This document shows positions 52,315 through 61,370 of a stretch of 64,000 nucleotides of DNA, in pieces (position 1 is the stretch's first letter; each line of letters begins with the position of its first letter). The position numbers were made by a program, and so were the translations under genes. Under the pieces are notes generated by a model. It was given only the letters and a program-made list of their open reading frames with translations. It had not been told where the DNA came from and searched no databases. This DNA is from Vibrio palustris (GTDB taxonomy: Bacteria; Pseudomonadota; Gammaproteobacteria; Enterobacterales; Vibrionaceae): positions 1,860,001 through 1,924,000 of the forward strand of contig NZ_AP024887.1 of assembly GCF_024346995.1 (NCBI RefSeq), written 5' to 3'.

Positions 52315-52728
52315 ATGCTTAAGATTTCAAATACCGTCTCATTGGCAGATTGGGAAATACAAATGACAGCAATTCGCTCTGCTGGCAACGGTGGGCAGAA
52401 CGTCAATAAAGTTGCCACCGCGATTCATTTACGCTTTGATATACCTCACTCAACCCTACCTGATGTATACAAGCAGCGTTTATTAGCATTGAGCGATTCG
52501 CGTCTCTCGAAAGAAGGGGTACTTGTCATCAAAGCACAATCCTTTCGCACGCAAGAACAAAACCGTGAAGATGCTCAGCAACGCTTAGTGGAATTTATTC
52601 AGGCAGCTATGGTCGTACAGAAAACACGACGCCCGACTCGGCCTACGCGTGCTTCAAAGGTTCGTCGTGTCGATAACAAGAAAAAACTGAGTGAAAAAAA
52701 ATCTCGCCGTGGGAAATTAAGCGTATAG
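52315..52728 (+). CDS. arfB: Ribosome rescue factor ArfB (peptidyl-tRNA hydrolase, YaeJ)
   Basis: ArfB frees ribosomes stalled at mRNA ends by hydrolysing peptidyl-tRNA, as a backup for tmRNA. The 137-residue product (E. coli 140) has the catalytic GGQ in IRSAGNGGQNVNKVATAIHLRFD and the class-I release-factor-like core. The long basic tail that enters the mRNA channel is also present (RRPTRPTRASKVRRVDNKKK). The frame extends back to 52210, but homology begins at about MLKISNTVSL, so 52315 is chosen. Its 3' end overlaps the convergent LysM gene by 12 bases. Confidence 0.93.
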   Translation: MLKISNTVSLADWEIQMTAIRSAGNGGQNVNKVATAIHLRFDIPHSTLPDVYKQRLLALSDSRLSKEGVLVIKAQSFRTQEQNREDAQQRLVEFIQAAMVVQKTRRPTRPTRASKVRRVDNKKKLSEKKSRRGKLSV

Positions 52729-54147
52729 ATAACGATTAGAGTGCAACTGCCGGACATTGACAATCGGCAGCTCGCTATCAATCACGCTACTATTATTAAT
52801 CGCACGTAGATGCGTCCCTTCAATCAATGACGAAGGATAACGATAACGTACATTTTTCGCTCTATTGTAGCGCTGTGGCGGCAGCTTTGGTAAGGAATAA
52901 GCCTCATACCCTGCCATCGCTTTCGCGGTTGCATCTGCAATTAATATTTCATCACCAACATTCAGTGAACCTGGGTTAGCTTGATATTTTGGATTCAGAT
53001 CAAGTAACGCTTTGGGTGACATACCATGTTTCTTCGCAATATCATGCCAACTCTCACGCTGATTCGTTCCAAGTTGGTTTTGCACGAAATAACTTAATTG
53101 ACCTACGTTAGCCACCTCACCTGAGGTCGTCATCCTCGGGCGCTCATAAGTTGACTGGTGTGATTTCAACAACGTAGGAATATCAATAGCGACGCTGTGT
53201 TGTTGTAACCATTCATCACTTAAGTTGTCTAGTTGTTCTCGGGTAATTTGCTGCTCTAAATAAACCAAATGTTGTTGTCGAACTAAATGCCCTCTTAGCT
53301 TCCAAAATAACAAGATGGCATTTTGATAACGATTATATCCACGACGCTCATCTAGCGCTTCATGCGTCGAACGTGTCGCATAAAAACTCCATTTATTATC
53401 ACCTAGAATTTTGTACTCTTGGATCAAGCGACGATTACAAATATGATAATAATATCCTTTCGTTGGTAAACCTAAATAGTCACCATGCTGTACCGCGGGA
53501 ATAACGGGAACAAAACTATCTCGGATACTGTCTGACCCAATGTCTTCTAATTTAACGCTATGATTAATCGTCAGCCCCATCGGGGTTGAACCGACTTGAA
53601 TCATTAAGCGTTTAGGTTCGTTGTAAGCGGTATGAATGGTAAATTTTGTGCCAAAGCTTGATTGTGCTTTATGCCAATGGCCGAGCTCAGGTTCACGGAT
53701 AGTTTTTCCTAATGAAAATGAGCAACCTACATTGTTGATAAGCGCTTGTTCAGAACAGGCAACTTCGAAACAAAATTCATAGCGAAGCGGTTTAACATCA
53801 TCGGTAAAGTCAGGTCGAATTGAGTGTTTAGCCGTTTTAGACCAATTTTGCGTCGAGTGATCTCCTCGCGCGTCGCGACGCAGTGATGAGGTATCATTAC
53901 TGGTGGAGGGTTTCTCCCAAGCAAAGGCGTCCGCCGTTGAGGTAAGCAACGCGGGTTTAGGAGTGTCATTACGCAGTAAAAGAGACGCATCATTACGTAA
54001 AGCATTGGGTTGCCCCTGACTTTGCGATGGCACAGCATTTTTTGCCGTTGCTTGATGTTCGTTCTCTTCAACTTGGCTGTTATCAGAGTAAGCCTGCTCT
54101 GCTTGCCGAGTCGGTTGATACATCATTATTGTGTCGTGCCTAACCAT
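52717..54147 (-). CDS. Unrecognised LysM-domain protein, paralogue of the gene at 50899-52167
   Basis: The 476-residue protein has no signal peptide. Residues ~1-115 are low-complexity and polar (Gln/Asn/Thr/Ser/Ala), probably disordered. Residues ~118-330 are the core shared with the other paralogue (details there). Residues ~350-405 form a LysM peptidoglycan-binding domain (WHDIAKKHGMSPKALLDLNP, then LNVGDEILI). The C-terminal ~60 residues are again shared. A cytoplasmic protein with a wall-binding LysM and no signal peptide fits a phage-tail-like or type VI secretion part, but no such genes are nearby. The start is uncertain; ATGs at 54126 and 54123 are alternatives. It is convergent with arfB. 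Confidence 0.7.
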   Translation of the reverse strand: MVRHDTIMMYQPTRQAEQAYSDNSQVEENEHQATAKNAVPSQSQGQPNALRNDASLLLRNDTPKPALLTSTADAFAWEKPSTSNDTSSLRRDARGDHSTQNWSKTAKHSIRPDFTDDVKPLRYEFCFEVACSEQALINNVGCSFSLGKTIREPELGHWHKAQSSFGTKFTIHTAYNEPKRLMIQVGSTPMGLTINHSVKLEDIGSDSIRDSFVPVIPAVQHGDYLGLPTKGYYYHICNRRLIQEYKILGDNKWSFYATRSTHEALDERRGYNRYQNAILLFWKLRGHLVRQQHLVYLEQQITREQLDNLSDEWLQQHSVAIDIPTLLKSHQSTYERPRMTTSGEVANVGQLSYFVQNQLGTNQRESWHDIAKKHGMSPKALLDLNPKYQANPGSLNVGDEILIADATAKAMAGYEAYSLPKLPPQRYNRAKNVRYRYPSSLIEGTHLRAINNSSVIDSELPIVNVRQLHSNRYLYA

Positions 54148-54460
54148 TGATAGTTGTTATTTTACAGGCTGAATTCTACACAGGTTTTGTGATAATTCTT
54201 CCTTATCGGGGTCAGAGGTTTGTCAGAGTCGTATTCAAATGGAGCAACATCACACTTTGCATGAAAATTATTTTATTAGTTGCTAAACGCGTTACTCAAT
54301 CGTAAAGAAAGAGACGAAAGTTAACTGCCATTAGCCATACAGTTCAGTTTATCACTCTGCATACCATAAGATTGATGTCTAGCGCTTACTCATCACTCAC
54401 CAAGCACTGGTCACCTATTGTTTAATAGAGGCTAAACACATAAATAATAAAAGGTAATCA
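54148..54460. other. Divergent intergenic region between the LysM-protein gene and the carboxylesterase
   Basis: About 310 bases with no gene or strong hairpin seen. AAAAGGTAATCA before 54461 is the esterase ribosome site. No recognisable operator was found. Confidence 0.5.
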
Positions 54461-56011
54461 ATGAATTTAATTCAGTTCAAGGCATGGAAAAGCAATATTG
54501 TATTACTACTTATTGGAGCATGTATCAGTTATTCCACCTTGAGTCATGCTCATACCCGTCCTTCACTCACCGTCCATACTCGCTCTGGAGATATAAGAGG
54601 TAAAGCGACCGAGCATACTGATACTTGGCAGGGAATACCTTACGCTACGCCTCCTGTCGGTGCTTTACGCTGGCGTGCAACTCAACCTCCCCATCCTTGG
54701 AAAGGCGTTAAAAATACCACAGCATTTGGCCCTGCTTGCTGGCAAACGCCACCAAAGCAAGGACCAGAATCTGCTCTACGTCATCAAACGATGAGCGAAG
54801 ATTGCCTGACACTCAATATCTGGAAGCCAAAACGTGTTTTCGAAGAGCAGTCCTTACCTGTGATGGTTTGGATTCATGGCGGTGGCTTTCGCCTCGGCTC
54901 GTCATCTATGCCTCTGTATAATGGTGCCAATCTCGCCCAGAAAGGTGTCATTGTCGTTTCAATGAACTATCGGCTAGGTGCTTTTGGCGTATTCCCTCAA
55001 CGTAAATTATCTCAAGCACAGCCAAACCAACCCATGAATTTTGGGATAATGGATCAAATACAAGCATTGCGCTGGATTCATAACAATATTGCCGCTTTTG
55101 GGGGCAACCCTGATAATGTCACGATCTGGGGAGAATCGGCGGGCGGTGCATCCGTGGGATATCTATTAACGTCTCCACTGAGTAAGGGATTATTTAATAA
55201 AGCAATCATAGAGTCTGGCGCGCTTTCTCTACTTGATAAATCTCGCCACCAAGCAATCAAAGCGTTCGAGCAAGCTCTCCCATCAACCATAAACAACATG
55301 TCCCCAGCGGCTTTACGTAAGCTCCCTGCGAAGACTTTATTGCATCTACCTATCAACAAAACATCCACCATGCCTATCGTCGATGGTCGCTCAATCACCC
55401 ATTCGACCCGCAATGCGCTGCAAACCGGTAAGATTCACCATATACCGTTATTAATTGGTAGTAATAATGATGAAGCGCAGTTTTTTCCACCAGCTTGGAG
55501 CGAGCAAATGAAAGATAAGCTGGGATCGATGTGGCCTTATGCGCTCTCATTAACTGATGGTTATGGCACGCAGCAAGAACACTTGAAAGCGGTGCAACTG
55601 GCAACGGATGTATTCGCGACGCTACCTACACGTCAATTTGCTCAGACCACAGCTATGCTGGGAATTCCGACATGGCGTTATTACTTTACCTATCAAAGCA
55701 CAGCCGATCACCGCCACCATGTAGGAGCGATTCATACCTCTGAAATTCCTTATGTTTTCGGCAACCTTGATCAACTTAGTTATACACCAACCATGGAAGA
55801 TAAAGAATTAGCCGATAACCTCATGGAGCGTTGGGTACACTTTGCAAAGCACGGTAATCCAGATCCAATTGGCTTTGCTCACTGGCCTCAATATACACCT
55901 TATGAAAAGACGCTCTGGCAAATTAGTCATGACGGCGAACGCGCAATAAAAGAAAGAGGACTCGTCCGTTTAGACTGGCTCGCTCAGCAAAAAAATCTCT
56001 CGATACAGTAA
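54461..56011 (+). CDS. Exported type-B carboxylesterase
   Basis: The 516-residue alpha/beta-hydrolase has a signal peptide (IVLLLIGACISYSTLSHA). It has the family landmarks TWQGIPYATPPVGALRWRA, EDCLTLNIWKP and the oxyanion loop VWIHGGGFRLGS. The nucleophile elbow is GESAGGASVGYLL, the probable acid residue is in SNNDEAQFF, and the catalytic His is in HTSEIPYVFGNL. It should hydrolyse ester bonds in the periplasm or outside; the natural substrate is not visible. It is a single gene. Confidence 0.9.
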   Translation: MNLIQFKAWKSNIVLLLIGACISYSTLSHAHTRPSLTVHTRSGDIRGKATEHTDTWQGIPYATPPVGALRWRATQPPHPWKGVKNTTAFGPACWQTPPKQGPESALRHQTMSEDCLTLNIWKPKRVFEEQSLPVMVWIHGGGFRLGSSSMPLYNGANLAQKGVIVVSMNYRLGAFGVFPQRKLSQAQPNQPMNFGIMDQIQALRWIHNNIAAFGGNPDNVTIWGESAGGASVGYLLTSPLSKGLFNKAIIESGALSLLDKSRHQAIKAFEQALPSTINNMSPAALRKLPAKTLLHLPINKTSTMPIVDGRSITHSTRNALQTGKIHHIPLLIGSNNDEAQFFPPAWSEQMKDKLGSMWPYALSLTDGYGTQQEHLKAVQLATDVFATLPTRQFAQTTAMLGIPTWRYYFTYQSTADHRHHVGAIHTSEIPYVFGNLDQLSYTPTMEDKELADNLMERWVHFAKHGNPDPIGFAHWPQYTPYEKTLWQISHDGERAIKERGLVRLDWLAQQKNLSIQ

Positions 56012-56126
56012 TGATACCGAGTGGAGCGTAAATACCAAAAACAGCCGTAATCATTACTTAAAAAGACAAGACATTAACAGGCATCCCAGCTAAAGTAGCG
56101 TTTTTTGCACAATAGACCGTAACTTT

Positions 56127-57038
56127 ATGGACCCCGTAAATCCCAATGCCCCCCTTTTCCCAATTGGGGTGCGTTTTATATTTTTTTCTGCACTTGGTTT
56201 TGCGTTTATGTCTGCTTTTGTAAAAGGCGTACATAACTATGGCATTCCCGTTTTTGAAATCGTCGCCGCACGTGCGCTCGTCTCTCTGGTCATTAGCTAT
56301 GCCGATGTGCGCCGTAAGGGCATATCGATTTGGGGAAACAATAAACCCCTGCTATTGGCACGCGGGGCAGTAGGTACAATGGCACTAATGTGTGTGTATT
56401 ACTCGATTTCCAACCTTCCGCTTGCTCAAGCCACTATTTTGCAATACATGCATCCGGTATTTACCGCCGTACTTGCGGTTATTTTTTTAAAAGAGCGCAT
56501 CCATACTCCTACGCTAATCTGTATTGTTCTTTGTCTTCTTGGCCTCTACGCCATGTTACAGCCTGATATACAAGCCTCAAGTGCTGAGCCGGTGTCTTTT
56601 TTCAGTGTTGGGATCGCGCTGTTAGGTGCCTTTGGTAGCTCTATTGCGTATGTCATTGTAAAAAAATTAAGCACAACAGAAGATAGCTCTGTAATTATAT
56701 TTTATTTTCCGTTGGTCGCGTTACCTATCTCAGCCATCATTATGGCTCCCGATTTTATCTGGCCTGAATGGCATGTTTCGCTCATGCTGATCATGGTAGG
56801 TGTGTGTACTCAAATCGGACAATTTGGCTTTACCAAAGCGATGCAAACTCAAGATGCTGGTCGGGCGTCTGCATTTGCCTATATACAAATTGTTTTTTCA
56901 ATTTTGATTGGGATTGTGTGGTTTAAAGAAATCCCTGATGGCTGGACGTATATTGGTGGGGCGCTCATTGTCTCTGGAGCATTGATCAATGTTTTTGGGC
57001 AACGCTTGCACCTATTCAAACGGAAAAATCGTAAATAG
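56127..57038 (+). CDS. DMT-superfamily EamA transporter
   Basis: The 303-residue membrane protein has ten hydrophobic segments arranged as two EamA repeats (FFSALGFAFMSAFVKG and ALLGAFGSSIAYVIVKKL as repeat starts). Helix 4 contains ATILQYMHPVFTAVLAVIFLKE, characteristic of the family. The C terminus is basic (RLHLFKRKNRK). Such proteins usually export amino acids or metabolites, and the substrate cannot be told. A bidirectional terminator follows. Confidence 0.88.
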   Translation: MDPVNPNAPLFPIGVRFIFFSALGFAFMSAFVKGVHNYGIPVFEIVAARALVSLVISYADVRRKGISIWGNNKPLLLARGAVGTMALMCVYYSISNLPLAQATILQYMHPVFTAVLAVIFLKERIHTPTLICIVLCLLGLYAMLQPDIQASSAEPVSFFSVGIALLGAFGSSIAYVIVKKLSTTEDSSVIIFYFPLVALPISAIIMAPDFIWPEWHVSLMLIMVGVCTQIGQFGFTKAMQTQDAGRASAFAYIQIVFSILIGIVWFKEIPDGWTYIGGALIVSGALINVFGQRLHLFKRKNRK

Positions 57039-57057
57039 GGATACGCTGTGTATCAAC

Positions 57058-57094
57058 AAAAAAGGCCTGACATAGTGCTATGTCAGGCCTTTTT
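57058..57094. terminator. Bidirectional terminator between EamA gene and hisP
   Basis: A perfect hairpin with arms AAAAAGGCCTGACATAG and CTATGTCAGGCCTTTTT and a 2-base loop; A- and T-runs allow both directions. Confidence 0.95.
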
Positions 57095-57109
57095 ATTACT
57101 CAGACAACG

Positions 57110-57883
57110 CTATTTTAACGCGCCAGATAAAAACTGCTGTAAACGTTCACTTTGCGGATTCTCTAGCACATCTTGCGGGGCACCTTGCTCTTCAATTTTC
57201 CCTTGATGCAAGAACACCACATGATTAGACACATGGCGAGCAAACCCCATCTCATGAGTCACCACCACCATTGTTTTCCCTTCTTCCGCCAGCTTTTGCA
57301 TGATCTTCAACACTTCACCGACTAATTCAGGATCGAGCGCAGACGTTGGCTCATCAAACAACAATACTTCAGGTTCCATTGTCAGTGCCCGCGCAATCGA
57401 TACGCGCTGTTGCTGTCCACCTGAGAGTTGCGCTGGATATTGATCATAGGCGCGCTCATCAATACCGACTTCTTGTAAATACGCTTTGCCACGTGTCATC
57501 GCTTCTTGTTTAGACATTTTCAAGACATTAATTGGCGCTGCGATCACATTCTCTAATACCGTCATGTGTTCCCACAAATTAAAGTGTTGAAACACCATGG
57601 TGAGCTGAGTGCGCATTTTTTGCAGCTCTTTTTTGTTAATGACGTTTAACTCACCATTCGCGTCTTTTTTCATATCAATCTCGTTGCCATTGATATAGAT
57701 ATTACCGCTACTTGGTTTTTCTAAAAAGTTTAAACAACGTAAGAACGTACTTTTCCCCGAACCTGATGAACCAATAATACTAATTACATCGCCCGCGTTC
57801 GCTTCTAAAGACACGCCTTTTAGGACTTCATGGCTACCATATTTTTTATGCAGATCAGTAACTGCGAGTTTTGAAGTTGTCAT
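57110..57883 (-). CDS. hisP: Histidine/basic amino acid ABC transporter ATPase HisP
   Basis: The 257-residue ATPase is very like enterobacterial HisP along its length. Walker A is IIGSSGSGKSTFLRC, the Q-loop region LTMVFQHFNLWEHMTVLENV, the signature LSGGQQQRVSIARAL, and Walker B VLLFDEPTSALDPELVGEVL. VVVTHEMGFARHVS follows. It is the last gene of hisQ-hisM-hisP. Arginine, lysine or histidine are the likely substrates. Confidence 0.92.
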   Translation of the reverse strand: MTTSKLAVTDLHKKYGSHEVLKGVSLEANAGDVISIIGSSGSGKSTFLRCLNFLEKPSSGNIYINGNEIDMKKDANGELNVINKKELQKMRTQLTMVFQHFNLWEHMTVLENVIAAPINVLKMSKQEAMTRGKAYLQEVGIDERAYDQYPAQLSGGQQQRVSIARALTMEPEVLLFDEPTSALDPELVGEVLKIMQKLAEEGKTMVVVTHEMGFARHVSNHVVFLHQGKIEEQGAPQDVLENPQSERLQQFLSGALK

Positions 57884-57893
57884 TATATCCTCA

Positions 57894-58613
57894 CTATGGC
57901 GTCTGTGACACGGGCGCTAGGTGTTTCAGCCACCGTTTTTCTGCGCGTTTGAATAAACCAATTAATACAAAAGAAATCACTAAGTAAATCACCGCGGCAA
58001 TACCGTACGCATGAAACGGCATATACGTTGCGGAGTTCACATCACGGGCAATTTTTAAAATATCCGGCACCGTAGCCGCGAACGCTAATGATGTAGAGTG
58101 CAACATCATAATCACTTCATTACTGTAAGCCGGAATAGCACGGCGAAGTGCCGCAGGTAAAATAATTTTGGTATACAGTGCCCACGTCGAAAAACCATAA
58201 GCTCGCGCCGCTTCCACTTCACCAGCATCGGTTTCACGAATCGAACCTGCAAAAATTTCAATCGTGTAAGCACACGTGTTAAGCACTAAAGCCAATAATG
58301 CACAGTTATAACCACTGCGGAAAAACCAACTCAAAAATTCAGATTCACGTACAAAACCCAGTGTATACATACCGGAGTAGCAAATCAGTAACTGTACATA
58401 TAATGGCGTACCACGAAATACATAAGAAAATAGCCATACAGGCCACGACAACACTTTGTATTTCGATACACGAGCGACAGACAAAGGAACGGAAAGACAA
58501 AAACCGATCGAGACAGAGATCACCAATAGCCACAAAGTCACCGCAACCCCAGTAAATTTATAACCATCCGTCCATAAAAAGCTCAGGCCGTATTGTTGTA
58601 AAATCTCAATCAT
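57894..58613 (-). CDS. hisM: Histidine/basic amino acid ABC transporter permease HisM
   Basis: The 239-residue permease starts MIEILQQYGLSFLWTDGYKF as HisM does. It has five membrane helices and the EAA loop EVEAARAYGFSTWALYTKIILPAALRRAIPA that contacts the ATPase. Its start overlaps the hisQ stop by four bases (ATGA), and hisP follows after ten bases. Confidence 0.92.
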   Translation of the reverse strand: MIEILQQYGLSFLWTDGYKFTGVAVTLWLLVISVSIGFCLSVPLSVARVSKYKVLSWPVWLFSYVFRGTPLYVQLLICYSGMYTLGFVRESEFLSWFFRSGYNCALLALVLNTCAYTIEIFAGSIRETDAGEVEAARAYGFSTWALYTKIILPAALRRAIPAYSNEVIMMLHSTSLAFAATVPDILKIARDVNSATYMPFHAYGIAAVIYLVISFVLIGLFKRAEKRWLKHLAPVSQTP

Positions 58614-59296
58614 AACTCAGCCTTTTTCTTACCGGTTGAATAGACTCTTCCTAACCACCAAAACACGATATTCGAGAGCGTCGTAAACGCTAAATAAATC
58701 GCACCAGCGATGACCGTAAAGTAGAAGAACTGATAAGTGCCTTTACCAGCATCTTGGCTGACTTTAACCACATCTTGCAGACCAATAATCGATACTAATG
58801 CTGTGGCTTTCATGGTGATCAACCAATTATTCGATAAACCAGGTAGGGCAAAACGCATCATTTGTGGGAAAATGATCTTTTGAAAAACTTGTCTCGGTGT
58901 AAAACCATAAGCCGTCCCCGCTTCTATTTGCCCCTTTGAAACTGTCAAAAATGCACCGCGGAACGTTTCAGTAAAATAAGCACCATAAATAAAGCCAATG
59001 GTGATAACCCCAGCCGAAAACGGATCAATGTTAATTTGCGCCATACCAAAATATTCAGTCACATGATTTAAACCAATCTGTAGACCGAAAAAAATCACCA
59101 ACATAAGCACAAGATCCGGAATACCACGAATGATCGTGGTATAAATATCCGCAAACCACACCAGTATTTTAGATCCAAATAATTTAGCAATTGCGGCAAT
59201 AAGCCCGAGCACAAAAGCAACCAACATCGATAGTAGCGATAGTTGAATAGTTACCAATGTACCTTGCCAAATTATGCCTCCATATCCGTAAAACAT
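58610..59296 (-). CDS. hisQ: Histidine/basic amino acid ABC transporter permease HisQ
   Basis: The 228-residue permease equals Salmonella HisQ in length when started at MFYGYGGIIWQGTLV. That start has AGGAG eight bases upstream, so the frame to 59389 is trimmed. Visible are RGIPDLVLMLVIFFGLQIGLN, the GFIYGAYFTETFRGAF segment, and the EAA loop GQIEAGTAYGFTPRQVFQKIIFPQMM. It is the first gene of hisQMP. No periplasmic binding protein (HisJ/ArgT) is encoded on either side. Confidence 0.92.
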   Translation of the reverse strand: MFYGYGGIIWQGTLVTIQLSLLSMLVAFVLGLIAAIAKLFGSKILVWFADIYTTIIRGIPDLVLMLVIFFGLQIGLNHVTEYFGMAQINIDPFSAGVITIGFIYGAYFTETFRGAFLTVSKGQIEAGTAYGFTPRQVFQKIIFPQMMRFALPGLSNNWLITMKATALVSIIGLQDVVKVSQDAGKGTYQFFYFTVIAGAIYLAFTTLSNIVFWWLGRVYSTGKKKAEL

Positions 59297-59655
59297 CCGG
59301 AAAGCTCCTGAAGAATAGTAGTCTGTGACGTATACATTAGTACTCTGACACGACACAAAAGAAATGACTAAAAATGCAAATACTTGCAAAACAATAAAGC
59401 ATTATGATGAGTTTATCACAGTATTTTTCAATGATTAAGGCAATTTAACCTTTCACTCAACTCAATCATTCAGTTTAGCTCTGCATATAAATGCAACCTA
59501 ATAAAAAATTATCTGCCGTCTCTGTAACTTAGCGACCATTTTCTTATAAAAAAGCCGCAGCGTTATAAGCTGCGGCTTTTTTAAATAATCATTCACTTGG
59601 TGGCATTTTAAGCAGACACTCTCATTGACCACCACGTTAGAGGTACATTATCGCT
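59297..59655. other. Intergenic region with promoter of hisQMP and a terminator
   Basis: About 360 bases without a gene. The right third contains a strong terminator (listed separately); the left part must hold the hisQ promoter. No ARG-box-type operator was recognised by eye. Confidence 0.5.
59548..59582. terminator. Bidirectional terminator
   Basis: Arms AAAAAGCCGCAGC and GCTGCGGCTTTTT with a 7-base loop and T residues beyond. It ends the DUF2628 gene transcript and insulates hisQMP. Confidence 0.93.
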
Positions 59656-60285
59656 CTAAAAGTTGCTACATAACGCTTCTTTGCCGAACAAATCGAGCTC
59701 TTGTGTCGTGACATACACTTTGTTAAATCCACACTCAATGGCGATTGGATCTTCTGAGACCATCGCTTGTGCCGTCGCATGCTGATAAAAATGACTGAAC
59801 GCCTTTATTCCCATCAATAGTAAGGCCGCAACGAGTAATAAGCTGGGTATCGTAACCCGTCGATAAGCAAATGCAGGCCACCCCAACCACAAATATTCTC
59901 CGTTTTTCATTTTACGATAATAATCGTAATTCGCCCACTGGGACATCACAACACCAGGAGGTAACCAGTAGCATAAGACTGGCAATTTAACCCCTAGCGT
60001 ATATTCAATCCATGAGAGAAAGGCGCCCCATAACAACGTCATCGTAGCCATGACACCTGCTTTGGTATACATGCCTTTGCTTAAATAAAAGAAAAAACCG
60101 CCAAATAGCGCGAATATATTAAAATTCAATAACCAGCGCTCACGTCGTAGTAACGCTTTATAAGTTGCCGATTGTAAAACATCTTGCCGACCTTTCTTGT
60201 CGGCTTCTAGTCGGTCGAACAGCTCAAAACGGCGTTCCCATACTGTCGTTTTGAGGTTCTCCCCATTTATACTTGGAGTTGTCAT
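59656..60285 (-). CDS. DUF2628-like membrane protein
   Basis: The 209-residue protein has a polar N terminus and about four hydrophobic segments (WLLNFNIFALFGGFFFYLSK, AGVMATMTLLWGAFLSW, LPVLCYWLPPGVVMS, IPSLLLVAALLLMGIKAF). The FFFYLSKGMYTKA region and the NYDYYRKMKNGEYLW segment resemble DUF2628 proteins, whose function is unknown. The C-terminal tail has two cysteines (IECGFNKV, ALCSNF). AGGGA lies seven bases before the ATG at 60285; the longer frame starts with TTG. Confidence 0.7.
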   Translation of the reverse strand: MTTPSINGENLKTTVWERRFELFDRLEADKKGRQDVLQSATYKALLRRERWLLNFNIFALFGGFFFYLSKGMYTKAGVMATMTLLWGAFLSWIEYTLGVKLPVLCYWLPPGVVMSQWANYDYYRKMKNGEYLWLGWPAFAYRRVTIPSLLLVAALLLMGIKAFSHFYQHATAQAMVSEDPIAIECGFNKVYVTTQELDLFGKEALCSNF

Positions 60286-60623
60286 GAACAATCCCTAACC
60301 CGTTTTAGTGTTATTTTTGTGCACAGATTGTGTTAAATGATTGTCACACAGAGCTCAGAAACCGTTAATGATTAATTGAACAAAAAATAACTTTTGGGTA
60401 GCGTGTCACACTTTAGGCCGAGCGAAGTATGAAGGGGAATTCGTATGGAGAGCGGCGCTGGAAACATATTCTAGAAAGACGAGTACCGTTCTCTTCGTAG
60501 ATAACCAACATGATCTATCTTCTCAACGTTGACTCAAACGACAACCGTATAATATTTCTCTTCGCGTTATAGTCAGTGTTACGATAACTTGTCGATAAAT
60601 AGCGAAATAACAAGGATGTTATG
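60286..60623. other. Divergent intergenic region upstream of pxpABC
   Basis: About 340 bases with no gene. TATAAT at 60548-60553 is a likely -10 for the pxp operon, but TTGACT at 60529-60534 is only 13 bases away, so the promoter is uncertain. AAGGA before 60621/60624 is the ribosome site. Confidence 0.5.
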
Positions 60624-61370
60624 ATGAAGATTAATTGCGATATGGGCGAGAGTTTTGGCCCTTGGATAATGGGGCAAGACGAATCATTGATGCCCTACCT
60701 CGATATGGCCAATATTGCTTGTGGCATGCACGCCTCTGATCCACAAGTGATGCTTAATACCATTCGCTTAGCAAAGCAAAATGGCGTAACCATTGGTGCT
60801 CATCCTGGCTATCACGACCTCCAAGGGTTCGGGCGCCGAAATATTTCACTATCACCAGATGAACTCCACGCTTTATTTATCTATCAAATTGGGGCTTTAC
60901 ATCTTATGTGCCAGAGTGAAGGTGTTCCCTTATGCTACGTAAAGCCGCATGGCGCGCTCTATAACACAATGATGAAAGATGATACGGTTTTTATCACCTT
61001 ACTAAAAGCTATGCAGCAAGCTGCCCCATCACTCCCCTTGGTCTGTATGGCGGTTCCTAATCATGATCAATACCAGCAACAAGCTCACCAATATGGCATC
61101 AAATTATGGTTTGAGGCATTTGTCGATAGAGCCTACGCCGACGATGGTCGACTTGTCCCTCGTAAGGAACCCGGCTCAACCTATAACGACATCGACGCCA
61201 TTCAAGCTCAGGCACTGTCGCTGATTCATCATAACCAAGTCACGACGTTAACCGGTCATACTGTCGATGTTTACGCAGATACCTTATGTATCCATGGAGA
61301 TGGCCCACAAGCACTCCCTACCGCGCAATTACTCGCGCGCCTGTTACACAGTAAGGGAACCTCTGAGTGA
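60624..61370 (+). CDS. pxpA: 5-oxoprolinase subunit A (LamB/YcsF family)
   Basis: PxpA with PxpB and PxpC hydrolyses 5-oxoproline (pyroglutamate) to glutamate at the cost of ATP. The 248-residue product starts MKINCDMGESFGPW. It has GCMH-like ANIACGMHASDP, TIGAHPGYHDLQGFGRR, and VKPHGALYN, all typical. A second in-frame ATG at 60621 is three bases upstream; the spacing from AAGGA favours 60624. The stop overlaps the pxpB GTG start by four bases. Confidence 0.93.
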   Translation: MKINCDMGESFGPWIMGQDESLMPYLDMANIACGMHASDPQVMLNTIRLAKQNGVTIGAHPGYHDLQGFGRRNISLSPDELHALFIYQIGALHLMCQSEGVPLCYVKPHGALYNTMMKDDTVFITLLKAMQQAAPSLPLVCMAVPNHDQYQQQAHQYGIKLWFEAFVDRAYADDGRLVPRKEPGSTYNDIDAIQAQALSLIHHNQVTTLTGHTVDVYADTLCIHGDGPQALPTAQLLARLLHSKGTSE

